The translations under genes were made by a program, and so were the position numbers. From assembly GCA_964429015.1 (NCBI GenBank), contig CAYSAM010000013.1, positions 1 to 19,946 of the forward strand: a DNA stretch of 19,946 nucleotides, given 5' to 3'. Below the pieces are notes generated by a model. The model searched no databases, had not been told where the DNA came from, and worked only from the letters and a program-made list of their open reading frames with translations. Source of the stretch: MFAQ01 sp964429015 (GTDB lineage: Bacteria; Patescibacteriota; Microgenomatia; UBA1400; MFAQ01). Of this stretch, positions 6,310 through 14,104 are shown piece by piece; the stretch's first letter is position 1, and each line of letters begins with the position of its first letter.

Positions 6310-7612
6310 ATTTAATGGAGGCGAGGGTGGCTTTGAGCTTGGCGTCTTTGAGAACTCTACCAGCACTACCAGATGTGGCGTGGCCACTGATAACTTCGTC
6401 CCAAACAGCGTCGGCGATTTCGCTAGCAGAAGCACCACCAGCTTGGGACTCGATATAGGTATTGGTTCCAGAATCGTTTGTATTGGTGCCGTTATTTACA
6501 ATAGTATTTTGACCGCGGACCATGGTTTGCGACACACCAGAACCAATTGTAATGCCGTAAGTAGTGTTATTGAAGACGAGCGAGTTTTCGATAACATTGT
6601 TTTCTACATTACTTCCAGAAAGAGAGACGCCGTTTTGATTTTCCGAAATAATACAACGACTAACAAGTGCTTGAGTAGTATCGGTATCCATAAAAATTCC
6701 GTTACCGGTACCAGATTGGCCACTGTTTTCGACAACAGTGGTTAGGATTCTAGAGCGTGCAGAGGAAGTGGTGTAAATTCCGTGACCTCTGGAATTATTT
6801 ATCCAACAATCGCGAACCAAGACATTGTCACCAGAAATTTCTAAAGCGTTTCTACTTCCAGTCGCAGCGGTACTAATATAAAAACCACTTAGCTCCACAT
6901 TGTTGGCCATTATTCTTATGGTGGCAGTTGTAGTATCGGTAGGAATCATTTGCATATTTATTCCTGGCCCTCTTAAGCGAAGGTTGGACTTGGTGATAGA
7001 AATAACTTCGGTACTAGTACTTGCTCCACTTGTACCAGTTGGTCTGCAAAAAATAACATCGCTGTTACCGGAAGAGGCAAGTGTTTGAGCAGCAGCAAAA
7101 GTTTTTGTGGCTGCAGTAGGGGAGGTCCCAGTATTACTATCGTTTCCGTTATCTGGATCCCAATAAAAAACATTGCCAAAAGCAGGATGCATACTGCGCA
7201 AAGTTTCCACAAGATAAACAAGGTTGGTATCAGCTTGGGAGGAAACAAGGGTGGCGGATGTACTTTGGGAAATGGTTACTTGAGTATAGTTTGTGGGAGC
7301 TATAGGGTTTGCACCTGCTTCACCGACAAAGTTACCACCGGTAATACTAACGGAAACAGTTGTGGGTCCGGGGCGCGCTGCAAATGCTACTCTCCAGCCA
7401 TCTAGTAACACAACTGTAATACCGACTTTAAGACCACCGCCTAAGTCTTGTTTACCAAAAGCGTCGGCAATTTTATCGTAGGCAATACCCGGAGCTAAGT
7501 TATGCTCTGCAGTTCTAATTTCATCAATTAAGTATTGTAGGTCCAGCGAGTTATCTGCAATAGGAACAGTAATTATTTTTTCGTAAAAATCGAAGAGTAA
7601 TGGCGAAGGCAT
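6308..7612 (-). CDS. Phage-like beta-helix (pectate-lyase-fold) fibre or spike protein
   Basis: 434 aa from the ATG at 7612; a TTG at 7633 would add seven residues but lies inside the flanking inverted repeat. About residues 1-130 resemble phage structural-protein N-termini ('LDGWRVAFAARPGPTTVSVSITGG' in two halves). A 'DPDNGNDSNTGTSPTAA' turn near 152 opens a central repeat-rich right-handed parallel beta-helix ('NNVELSGFYIS', 'DNVLVRDCWINNSRGHGIY', 'NNVIENSLVFNNTTYGI'). The C-terminus has 'EIADAVWDEVISGHATSGSAG', a motif common in phage and prophage structural proteins. There is no signal peptide. Such folds bind or cleave polysaccharide. It is the last gene of the cassette, after the four-helix-bundle element. 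The phage link is from recognition of motifs, not from a search. Confidence 0.75.
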   Translation of the reverse strand: MPSPLLFDFYEKIITVPIADNSLDLQYLIDEIRTAEHNLAPGIAYDKIADAFGKQDLGGGLKVGITVVLLDGWRVAFAARPGPTTVSVSITGGNFVGEAGANPIAPTNYTQVTISQSTSATLVSSQADTNLVYLVETLRSMHPAFGNVFYWDPDNGNDSNTGTSPTAATKTFAAAQTLASSGNSDVIFCRPTGTSGASTSTEVISITKSNLRLRGPGINMQMIPTDTTTATIRIMANNVELSGFYISTAATGSRNALEISGDNVLVRDCWINNSRGHGIYTTSSARSRILTTVVENSGQSGTGNGIFMDTDTTQALVSRCIISENQNGVSLSGSNVENNVIENSLVFNNTTYGITIGSGVSQTMVRGQNTIVNNGTNTNDSGTNTYIESQAGGASASEIADAVWDEVISGHATSGSAGRVLKDAKLKATLASIK

Positions 7613-7629
7613 GGGTACATTATATATCG

Positions 7630-8147
7630 GCAAAGTCGGCTAAGTCAGCACGCTTCGCTGTCAGCGGGGAGGTCAGCAAGGTCGGCAGGGAGTGGCGATT
7701 TTCTACCAACTAGATCTTAATTTATTTATTCTTTTAGATAGAACAATATATTCATCACTCAATCTACGAGTATCTGAAATAAATTTCGGAATAATAATCT
7801 CAACCATTTTTAGATGAGTTACAACCTCATCGCTTGATCCCAAAGCAATTGTTAAAAATCTTTTAAATTCTTTTGTAGAAATTTTTTTTGCAAAACCTTC
7901 TGCTATATTTGCTGGAATAGATTTTGCAGCTCTTCTAATTTGATCTTGAGTGCTCAACTCGCTTCTTGGAAACTTATTAGTAAACTCATAAATCAGCTTC
8001 AATAGCTGCATTGATAGAACATAAATTTCCAAATCAGAAACATTTCTAATCACAATTAATAATACCAACTTGCTGAATTTTTGACAGCGAAGCGTGCTGA
8101 CTCTGCTGGCTTGCTGCTGACAAGCGCATAGCGCGCGCTGACTTTGC
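7630..8147. repeat. Inverted-repeat-bounded insert holding a four-helix-bundle gene
   Basis: A perfect 21-bp inverted repeat lies at 7643-7663 and 8082-8102. Outside it is a second inverted pair, GCAAAGTCGGC (7630-7640) and GCTGACTTTGC (8137-8147), matching 10 of 11. The flanks are built from degenerate ~9-nt repeats anchored on GTCAGC (left) or GCTGAC (right). In RNA the whole insert can fold back into a long hairpin with the four-helix-bundle frame in its loop, the architecture of 23S rRNA intervening sequences. Confidence 0.8.
7703..8068 (-). CDS. Four-helix-bundle protein of the 23S rRNA intervening-sequence (S23/IVP) family
   Basis: 121 aa from a TTG at 8068, or 116 aa from a GTG at 8053, which fits the family's usual start better. 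The family signature is clear: 'DQIRRAAKSIPANIAEGFAKK' then 'EFKRFLTIALGSSDE' and a C-terminal helix. Members are small basic four-helix bundles encoded inside intervening sequences of 23S rRNA genes, and elsewhere as free genes; DGR accessory proteins (Avd) share the fold. The biochemical role is unsettled; nucleic-acid binding is likely. Here it interrupts the phage-like cassette between the 1006-aa and beta-helix genes and is enclosed by a 21-bp inverted repeat. Its AT-rich codon use differs from the more GC-rich neighbours, suggesting insertion. Confidence 0.9.
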   Translation of the reverse strand: MVLLIVIRNVSDLEIYVLSMQLLKLIYEFTNKFPRSELSTQDQIRRAAKSIPANIAEGFAKKISTKEFKRFLTIALGSSDEVVTHLKMVEIIIPKFISDTRRLSDEYIVLSKRINKLRSSW

Positions 8148-8164
8148 TGACTCCTTGCTGGAAA

Positions 8165-11100
8165 CTACGTTACGATACTGTCTGTTGTACGAATAGCAGC
8201 GACTGATAAACCAGAGCTTGTAACTGTACCAGATGTTTCGAAGGGGAGAATTCCTTTTTTGCGAACACGGATAAGGACATCTCGGTTACTGTTATAGAGA
8301 ACTGTTTTGCTGACACTGGTGCTACTCGCTATTTCGTCTAAGAATGGAACATAGGCAGTGTCGGTACCGTCGTAGTCTACTGGTAGAGTGTGGAAAGAAT
8401 AAGCATCGGATGCGTCCCAATCGTTTTCAGAACCACCTGTAAGTGGGGTGTGGGTGATAGTTGTTGCACTCACTGTAATTACTTGGCACCAGCTGCCATC
8501 AGTTGTATTTCGCAAGAGATCACCTGAGACGATCCCGTTGGTGACAAAATCACCAGAGGCATCGTAGAGACTGGTTCCAGTAACATCGGCACTATCTGCT
8601 GTACCGGTAACGGCGGTTGGGAAGGTAAAAGTAGACGTATCCCAAGAGCTGTAACGAACACGATGTTCTTTGTTGGCACTAGTATCAACAATACGAAGAA
8701 CGCCAGAATCAGGTGTGTCTGAAGCGATTGCTTCTTGGATAACAAAATTACTTTCACCAGTATCGTTGCCAGTGGCATGACTTGTATAGACAGATTTGCT
8801 TACTAGTCCACCAGAAGTGCGGAAAACAGAGATGCGATCACCTGAAACGACGGAGGTAACTGAAATAGTAATTTGGGCGTATGGAGAGCGGGAAGTACCA
8901 TTGCTATCAATGAATTGATATGACTGACCAGAAGCAAGACCTTCGACCCAAACACCTTGTGCTCCAAAGAAAGTACCACCAGCAAAGGTACCAAAAGGAG
9001 CGGATTTGACTGGAGTATAGCTTGTGTAGGCTTGGATGTATTCCTCACCATCTAGTGTAGTAATAACACCAGAAACAACGGTGTACATGCTAAAGGTAGA
9101 ATTTTCTTGAGTTATAAATTTTAGATATTCATATACCTGACTCATAGTACGGCCAGTGTTATAAATACTGCCTGCATTGATGACAATGTCGTAAGGATAA
9201 GCTGTTTGTTGAGTAAACAACTTAGTCATGGTGTGGGCAGATTGAAGTGCTTGAGAGGCAACTGCAGTGGCGCCAGAAATAGCACCGGTAATTGTAAGTC
9301 CACTAATTGCTGTTATTGTGCAGTTTCCCAAAGTGAGAGTGCTACTAGCATCTTTTAGTAAAATGGCAGATCCTCCAGTAAAAGTGACTTTTTCGCCGGC
9401 AATAAATGTTCCGGTGGTGCCACCTGTAGTAGCGGTACCATTTACAAAGGCGACAGTGATATCGTCCCAACCAGAAACGACAGTGGTACTGGCTGATCCC
9501 GAAGTAATACTGCCAGATCCAGAGTCGGTAATTGTTTCTCCGCTAGCAAAGTCGATATAGTAAGCATCTCTTGCGGTACCAGTAGCAACAGTGCTAACTT
9601 GGAAAACATATTTACTAGTTGCACCATCGTCTTGAATACCTCGGAGAATTCTCTTGGCTCCACTAGTGCCACCAGTACAAACTAAACCGGTGGTAAGTTG
9701 AGTGCCTTCGGCAGAACTTGTGCCATAAGTGTCACCAACGGTGCCGTTTATTTGGCCAGTGGCGAGAGAAGATTGGCCTTTGAAAGCGTGATTATCAGAT
9801 GGTGTACCTTTTAAGTTTGTAAGTTTTAATAAACCAGAGGTGCCCCAGTCAGTAATGCTGACAATTTGAGCGGACCAAAGAGATGTGGCAGCATTGTGTT
9901 TGATAACTTCGTTGGCAGTAAAAGGACCACCAACTTCCGTATCGTACAAAACATAATAGTCACCAGTTGTATAGTTTAGATCTGTTGCGGTAGAAAGAGG
10001 GACTGCGTTTCGTCCTCCTGAGGTAAGGTCGATAGCAAAGTGGTCGTAACTATTTCCACCTTGGCGAGCAAAAACGGTAATGCTAGCGCCATCAATTTCG
10101 GTGCCCATTTCTTTGACGCGAATAAGAACGTCAATGTGGCCACGGTCCCAGTTTGTAAGAGTGCTCCACTCGGAAATAGCAGAACCGTTTTGGAAAATAT
10201 AGACCTGTGGGTATGGAGAAGTTTGAATAGTACCCAGGGTATAAACGTTGGCCCAAAGATTTTCTCCAGAGCTAGCTGCTGCGGTTTGGTCGATATCCAT
10301 GGTACCACCAGTGGCGGTTATGTCTCCGGAAGTACTATTGAATGAGTTGGCTGCAGCACTTGTACTTGGTCTTATCCAAATAATATTTCTGGATGTATCG
10401 GCAAAAAGGAGAGTGCCTGCGTCCGAGTCTAAATCGTGTAGTACAGGAAGGCCTATGTCACTTGCAACTGGCTCGGCGGTGGCCGTAGAGTAGCTAACTT
10501 GAACAATACCTGTGTTTGTACCTTCTGCTCGGAGCCAGCCATCGGTTTTGATAGCACCTCCGGTTAGATACTTAATACTGACTTCGTCAATAAACCATTC
10601 GTTGATCATGGTGTAATCGGTAGGGGTTTGGGCTGACATTGGGACTTTGTCGTCCATTTGACCAAGTTCGTCGAAAGTGTCCTGAAGATAAGAGTAGAGA
10701 GCATTGACAGAATAAACTGTTTCACCAATACCATTGGTAGTGACACCAAAAGTAAAGCCTGTATTGCTGTCGCTTGCATTGGTACAACTACCCTTGTTTA
10801 CATTGGTGATGGTGACAGTTGCTGTTCCGCTATTGGCTGCAGAAAAATCTTGGGCGCTGTTGGCGGCACTAATTGCAGTAACTGTTCTGGCTGCGACTTC
10901 TATGGCAGTAGTGTCGGCAGAAACATTGACGCGAATACCTGTTTTACTAGATATTGCTGGGTCGGTATCGGAGCCTGTGGTGTCGTACCAAACATAATAC
11001 GCAGTTTCGTCTTTGGCACTATAGAGTAAAAAGTAATCGGCAGCGGTTAGACTAGCTTTGGTGCCACATAAAACAGTTTGAACTTCGGCAACACTTGCAG

Positions 11101-11185
11101 TTGATCCGGAAATTTCATCTTTCCAATTAGTGTGATAGATCTGTTTGGTGGTGTAATTTATGGACCAATCGTCTGCAATGGGCAT
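8165..11185 (-). CDS. Large phage-like structural / fibre protein, 1006 aa
   Basis: ATG at 11185. The protein is Thr/Ser/Gly-rich, almost free of Cys, and made of beta-prone repeats without TM segments or signal peptide, as in phage tail or fibre proteins. An N-terminal block ('ADYFLLYSAKDETAYYVWYD') is followed by 'NALYSYLQDTFDELGQMDD' and 'MSAQTPTDYTMINEWFID', segments I associate with structural proteins of large and environmental phages. Middle repeats around 'GTTGTFIAGEKVTFTGG' look like bead-on-string beta domains, and the C-terminus ends '...RKKGILPFETSG', apparently complete. Antisense frames here are shadows caused by codon bias. Probable role: extracellular or virion fibre. How it would leave the cell is not visible. 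Confidence 0.75.
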   Translation of the reverse strand: MPIADDWSINYTTKQIYHTNWKDEISGSTASVAEVQTVLCGTKASLTAADYFLLYSAKDETAYYVWYDTTGSDTDPAISSKTGIRVNVSADTTAIEVAARTVTAISAANSAQDFSAANSGTATVTITNVNKGSCTNASDSNTGFTFGVTTNGIGETVYSVNALYSYLQDTFDELGQMDDKVPMSAQTPTDYTMINEWFIDEVSIKYLTGGAIKTDGWLRAEGTNTGIVQVSYSTATAEPVASDIGLPVLHDLDSDAGTLLFADTSRNIIWIRPSTSAAANSFNSTSGDITATGGTMDIDQTAAASSGENLWANVYTLGTIQTSPYPQVYIFQNGSAISEWSTLTNWDRGHIDVLIRVKEMGTEIDGASITVFARQGGNSYDHFAIDLTSGGRNAVPLSTATDLNYTTGDYYVLYDTEVGGPFTANEVIKHNAATSLWSAQIVSITDWGTSGLLKLTNLKGTPSDNHAFKGQSSLATGQINGTVGDTYGTSSAEGTQLTTGLVCTGGTSGAKRILRGIQDDGATSKYVFQVSTVATGTARDAYYIDFASGETITDSGSGSITSGSASTTVVSGWDDITVAFVNGTATTGGTTGTFIAGEKVTFTGGSAILLKDASSTLTLGNCTITAISGLTITGAISGATAVASQALQSAHTMTKLFTQQTAYPYDIVINAGSIYNTGRTMSQVYEYLKFITQENSTFSMYTVVSGVITTLDGEEYIQAYTSYTPVKSAPFGTFAGGTFFGAQGVWVEGLASGQSYQFIDSNGTSRSPYAQITISVTSVVSGDRISVFRTSGGLVSKSVYTSHATGNDTGESNFVIQEAIASDTPDSGVLRIVDTSANKEHRVRYSSWDTSTFTFPTAVTGTADSADVTGTSLYDASGDFVTNGIVSGDLLRNTTDGSWCQVITVSATTITHTPLTGGSENDWDASDAYSFHTLPVDYDGTDTAYVPFLDEIASSTSVSKTVLYNSNRDVLIRVRKKGILPFETSGTVTSSGLSVAAIRTTDSIVT

Positions 11186-11220
11186 TTTGGTTGTTTACTA
11201 TTTAGTTTAATATTGGTTTG

Positions 11221-11631
11221 CTAATTAAATTTTGCACGAGAGCGTTTGGCTTCTTGAACTTTGGCTTTTAGTGATTCTTCTTCGGAGGAAATAGTTTTGG
11301 CTTTTAGTTTGTCGCGTAATGAATTGCCAATTTTTTTGGTGCTCGGAGCTGATATGGTTTCTGTGTCGGGGGTTGTGGGTAGTTCGTTGATGACAGTTAT
11401 TTTTTGGCCTTTGGTTTCTGGATCTGGTTCTATGATTTTGGTTTCATGTTTTAAAACTTGTGGCTGCCCAAAAAGTGGTTTACCCTGGCGGAGCTGTTGA
11501 ATTTCGTCTTCGTTTAGTTTGATTTGTTTTTTAATTGCTTCTTGTCTTATTGGATCAGTCTCTTCCTCGAGCATCTTTTGGTAGTCCAGATTCATCTGGG
11601 CACGCTTTGATATGGCATTGTCATAACTCAT
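11221..11631 (-). CDS. Charged coiled-coil protein, 136 aa, unknown
   Basis: Highly charged and without membrane segments. Residues ~5-50 form a coiled coil ('YQKMLEEETDPIRQEAIKKQ'), a Pro/Thr-rich middle follows, and a Lys/Glu-rich C-terminal helix closes it ('SLRDKLKAKTISSEEESLK'). The composition would suit a scaffold, chaperone or adaptor, but no family is recognised. A consensus promoter (11638-11667) places the predicted transcript start on the first base of the ATG, so it should be leaderless and independently expressed within the cassette, probably with the 1006-aa gene 35 nt downstream. Confidence 0.75.
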   Translation of the reverse strand: MSYDNAISKRAQMNLDYQKMLEEETDPIRQEAIKKQIKLNEDEIQQLRQGKPLFGQPQVLKHETKIIEPDPETKGQKITVINELPTTPDTETISAPSTKKIGNSLRDKLKAKTISSEEESLKAKVQEAKRSRAKFN

Positions 11632-11637
11632 AGATTC

Positions 11638-11667
11638 ATGATACTAGAAATTAGAAAAAAGTGTCAA
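11638..11667 (-). promoter_or_regulatory. Sigma70 promoter inside the phage-like cassette, predicted leaderless
   Basis: Minus strand: TTGACA, 18 nt, TATCAT. Seven bases after the -10 is the ATG at 11631. It splits the cassette into an upstream membrane half and a downstream fibre half. Confidence 0.7.
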
Positions 11668-11673
11668 GCAAAC

Positions 11674-12153
11674 TTAGGTGTTTGGAAGAGTATTGTTCAT
11701 CACTGAAACGGATGGTTTTAGATAAACAATGGTGTACTGGGAAGTTTTGTTTGGCTTAATTTCCCACACAGAATCGAGCAGTAATTTATTTTTGGTGTTT
11801 GCCAAAATACATTTGACTTGCCCTTCACCTAGTCCGCGCGAGATCCAAACAAAAAAACCGGCATAAATATTTTTTTGCCAGTTTTGGGTGGTATCGCTAA
11901 GTGAGTTTTCTTGTGCCGAAGTGGTGATGCCAGTTATTTGTGGTGGTAAGGGTTTTTGGTCAGAGTAGTTTTCGATGAGGTCTTGATAGTTGGGGTTTTT
12001 ATCTATAAAAGTTTGGATTGGTATCCAGTCAGTTCTAGTTTTTTCTGGAGCACTCTTTGATGGGTAATTGACACTTACGTAACCTGGCCAGTTTGGATCC
12101 AAAAAAGCTCTATTACAATCTCGGAGGTTGTTGTTGATGTCAGTTATTTTCAT
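11674..12153 (-). CDS. Small phage-like structural protein, 159 aa
   Basis: The likely start is the ATG at 12153; another in-frame ATG at 12171 would enlarge the overlap with the upstream gene from 14 to 32 nt. Neither has a ribosome-binding site. The N-terminus reads 'MKITDINNNLRDCNRAFLDP'. The C-terminal half has the pattern 'SLSDTTQNWQKNIYAGFFVW...GEGQVKCILANTKNKLLLD', a small beta domain repeated in many phage tail and structural proteins. No membrane segment. Overlap with the upstream membrane-protein gene indicates translational coupling. It may be an adaptor between the membrane proteins and the fibre, which is inference from position. Confidence 0.65.
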   Translation of the reverse strand: MKITDINNNLRDCNRAFLDPNWPGYVSVNYPSKSAPEKTRTDWIPIQTFIDKNPNYQDLIENYSDQKPLPPQITGITTSAQENSLSDTTQNWQKNIYAGFFVWISRGLGEGQVKCILANTKNKLLLDSVWEIKPNKTSQYTIVYLKPSVSVMNNTLPNT

Positions 12154-12601
12154 TTGTAGGACCGAGCTCATCTATTTTGGCGGCAAAGGTGGATTTGGTT
12201 TTATGAAAAATGCCTTGTAGTAGGTAGATTGCTGCAGGGACAAGCAAAGAAAGTCCTGAAAGAGTAAGTGAGAGTGACCATTCTAATGGCAAAAGAGTTG
12301 TTCCTGTAACTATTTCTTGGAGTGAGTAGAGTTGCTCTAGTGCAGAAACGACAATTAAGAATATGGCTTTGCCAATGTATGCAGCTTGAAAAAAACTAGT
12401 AAGCAATAGGGGAATAAAGAGAATGGCAATGCTGCGAATTATTATAGTGGCGGCAGTAAAAGGGAATTGGGTAGCATATTTGAGGTTTAAATATTCGTAA
12501 GGGGTGGCAAGTTTTAGACCGAGTGGGTCTACAGTGGCCTCCAAGAGATAAGCAAGTAAGAGGCCGACCATGATGGTGATAAATAAATATTCTTTTTTCA
12601 T
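12140..12601 (-). CDS. Multi-pass membrane protein, 153 aa, unknown
   Basis: The ATG at 12601 lies seven bases after the stop of the upstream gene and is preferred over the TTG at 12616. About four hydrophobic helices are seen: ~5-22, ~50-70, ~75-95 and ~110-132. A short charged tail follows ('KTKSTFAAKIDELGPTNENN') and would be cytoplasmic with an even number of passes. No family recognised. It sits between the Tat-like/phage-domain protein and the small phage-like protein and overlaps the latter. Confidence 0.75.
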   Translation of the reverse strand: MKKEYLFITIMVGLLLAYLLEATVDPLGLKLATPYEYLNLKYATQFPFTAATIIIRSIAILFIPLLLTSFFQAAYIGKAIFLIVVSALEQLYSLQEIVTGTTLLPLEWSLSLTLSGLSLLVPAAIYLLQGIFHKTKSTFAAKIDELGPTNENN

Positions 12602-12608
12602 ATTTAGC

Positions 12609-13247
12609 TTACCCAAAAATACTATTAAAGTAGTCGTATGTCAAACTTGCTCTATTGGTCCAGTTGGTGGTGAAAGCTGTTGTACCCTTGGAATAACGGT
12701 ATGCACCAGTAGAGTCTTCTTTCATTATGTACCAGTAGCCATTTTTTTTGAGGAAGCCGTAGTAGGCAGGGGAGCTAGTGTCGTCTATTTCTGTTATTTC
12801 GTAACCATCGGTGGGATGAGCTTCGGCAGGGTCAATCTGGACACCAGCGGAATTTTTGATAGCGACAGTTCCCGGACCAGGGACTGAGCCAAAGAAGGCA
12901 GCTTGGGCTTTTTTGGTGAACATGGCCATAAAAAGAAGGGAAAAACCCGCAGAACCAATTAATTTTAGAAAAAGGCGCTTGTCGTTGTCTGCTATGGATG
13001 ATTCTGATGTGGAGACTATTTGGGTAGGGGTTATAACTTTGGAGATGGTCTTTGCAGAAGTTTTAGGTGTCTGTTTTTGGGTAACGGATTTTTTGTAGAG
13101 AAGTTGGGTGATGAAAAAAAAGATTAGAGGAATGTAAATAAAGCTACTTAAAAGATCATTGAAGTTTTTGGCAGAAATAATACCAGCGATAGTTAGCAAT
13201 AAACAAATAAATAAACCGTAGTAAAGAATAATTTGTTTACTTTTCAT
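12609..13247 (-). CDS. Membrane protein with internal Tat-like segment and phage-type C-terminal domain
   Basis: 212 aa in three parts. Residues 6-50 are two TM helices, and 51-88 a Ser/Thr-rich linker. Residues 88-116 look like a Tat signal: 'DKRLFLK' (K90-R91-x-F-L-K), a hydrophobic stretch 92-110, then 'TKKAQA', a plausible signal-peptidase site. From 117 a domain beginning 'AFFGSVPGPGTVAIKN' continues to 'YYGFLKKNGYWYIMKED' and 'NWTNRASLTYDYF', which I associate with phage and prophage structural neighbourhoods. A Tat-like segment after two TM helices, joined to a phage-type domain, is unusual. The Tat genes lie 8 kb away. Start one base after the upstream stop: coupled translation. Confidence 0.75.
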   Translation of the reverse strand: MKSKQIILYYGLFICLLLTIAGIISAKNFNDLLSSFIYIPLIFFFITQLLYKKSVTQKQTPKTSAKTISKVITPTQIVSTSESSIADNDKRLFLKLIGSAGFSLLFMAMFTKKAQAAFFGSVPGPGTVAIKNSAGVQIDPAEAHPTDGYEITEIDDTSSPAYYGFLKKNGYWYIMKEDSTGAYRYSKGTTAFTTNWTNRASLTYDYFNSIFG

Positions 13248-13248
13248 T

Positions 13249-13602
13249 TTAGAGAATCAACAAACTAATTTTATAGAGAATAAGAGCGACACATAGAGCA
13301 AAAAGAACACTGGTTATAAGGAAGCTATTTTCAGATTGAGAAAAAAAGTCTTTAAAATTAAACTGGCCAAAAAAAAGCATTTCGTTTTGGTCGGTATTGA
13401 AATAGGCACTTAATAACTGGTTGAGCTTAATGGCTGCTTGGTATAAAAAATAAAGAGGTACTGGTAGAAAAAAAAGAAGGGTGTAGAAACTATTGGGATT
13501 ATTTAGATTAAGTATGGCGGAGATGGTTATAACTAATGTGGTTAGTCCACCAGCAACAAATAAGTTGTGATCTAGTTTTTGCTTACTTTGAATCTTGGCC
13601 AT
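13249..13602 (-). CDS. Small membrane protein, 117 aa, unknown
   Basis: Three predicted TM helices (~14-33, ~38-58, ~94-115), with a polar middle section rich in Asn, Gln and Phe ('FNTDQNEMLFFGQFNFKDFF'). The ATG is six bases after the stop of the HTH gene, and the next gene starts one base after its stop, so it is embedded in the operon. No family recognised; a partner of the neighbouring membrane proteins is the simplest guess. Confidence 0.75.
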   Translation of the reverse strand: MAKIQSKQKLDHNLFVAGGLTTLVITISAILNLNNPNSFYTLLFFLPVPLYFLYQAAIKLNQLLSAYFNTDQNEMLFFGQFNFKDFFSQSENSFLITSVLFALCVALILYKISLLIL

Positions 13603-13608
13603 TTTGTA

Positions 13609-14040
13609 CTACTTTTTGGCAAAGCCACCATATTGATAAGCGAGGAGACAAAAAAGAAAAATAAGAAAAAGGCGATTGAAAAAGGACAGTGGATTAGTGT
13701 TGTTGCTTGATACTATTTCAACAACAAGCAAAATAAGAGAAAAAATAATTAGACTCCTGGTGACTTTTACGGAAAGATTGGGTGGGGTGACTTCGATTAT
13801 TGCTTCGGTGGTGTCAGTTAGTCCGGGAATAGTATTGTTGGGGTCTAGTTCTTTGAGGGGATCGTCTGGGAGTTTTGTGCCCAAAAAAGTTTCTAGCGCC
13901 TTATGGGTAATGATAAAGGTGCCTCGGACGTGACCACGAGCAGCACGAATACGACCCTCGTTTAGATATTTATAGGTAGTGTTGGTGGACAACCCTAAAA
14001 TTTTTGCTGCCTGTTTGACGTTATAGATGTGACTTGCCAT
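13609..14040 (-). CDS. Membrane-tethered HTH (MerR/excisionase-type) DNA-binding protein
   Basis: 143 aa. Residues ~4-52 are a winged HTH of the HTH_17/excisionase type: 'YNVKQAAKILGLSTNTTYKY' followed by 'LNEGRIRAARGHVRGTFIIT'. A linker of ~40 residues precedes two TM helices (~95-112 and ~117-138). It would bind DNA while anchored in the membrane, coupling an envelope event to transcription. It is the first gene of the cassette; the divergent 106-nt spacer carries a 9-bp inverted repeat (14066-14101) that would be its natural autoregulatory operator. Excisionase function is unlikely, since no integrase is present. Confidence 0.85.
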   Translation of the reverse strand: MASHIYNVKQAAKILGLSTNTTYKYLNEGRIRAARGHVRGTFIITHKALETFLGTKLPDDPLKELDPNNTIPGLTDTTEAIIEVTPPNLSVKVTRSLIIFSLILLVVEIVSSNNTNPLSFFNRLFLIFLFCLLAYQYGGFAKK

Positions 14041-14050
14041 GTTTTAATTC

Positions 14051-14056
14051 ATTCTA
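14051..14056 (-). promoter_or_regulatory. Putative -10 of the phage-like cassette
   Basis: Minus-strand TAGAAT, ten bases before the ATG of the HTH gene; predicted leader about three nt. The -35 region is weak, consistent with activated or regulated expression. Confidence 0.4.
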
Positions 14057-14065
14057 GCAAAAACG

Positions 14066-14101
14066 GAGTAAGAAATTTTGTTTGGTTGTAAGTTCTTACT
14101 C
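14066..14101. promoter_or_regulatory. Inverted repeat, candidate operator of the HTH protein
   Basis: GAGTAAGAA and TTCTTACTC, a perfect 9-bp pair separated by 18 nt. It lies in the divergent spacer just upstream of the cassette's -10 and of the C39-like gene's promoter, so one regulator could control both. Confidence 0.5.
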
Positions 14102-14104
14102 TGT

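Noticed and set aside
7703..8068. Four-helix-bundle gene as the Avd accessory of a diversity-generating retroelement, with the fibre proteins as targets
   Set aside because: No reverse transcriptase and no template/variable repeat pair is seen in the window, and the signature matches the 23S-IVP branch better than Avd.
6266..11029. Plus-strand frames opposite the beta-helix and fibre genes (for example around 9267-9560 and 10658-11029)
   Set aside because: They are antisense shadows: low-complexity translations, no ribosome-binding sites, and fully covered by convincing minus-strand proteins.
6308..14040. Complete prophage or tailocin
   Set aside because: No integrase, terminase, portal, capsid, tail tube, sheath, tape-measure or lysis gene is visible, and no attachment-site repeats were found at the edges.
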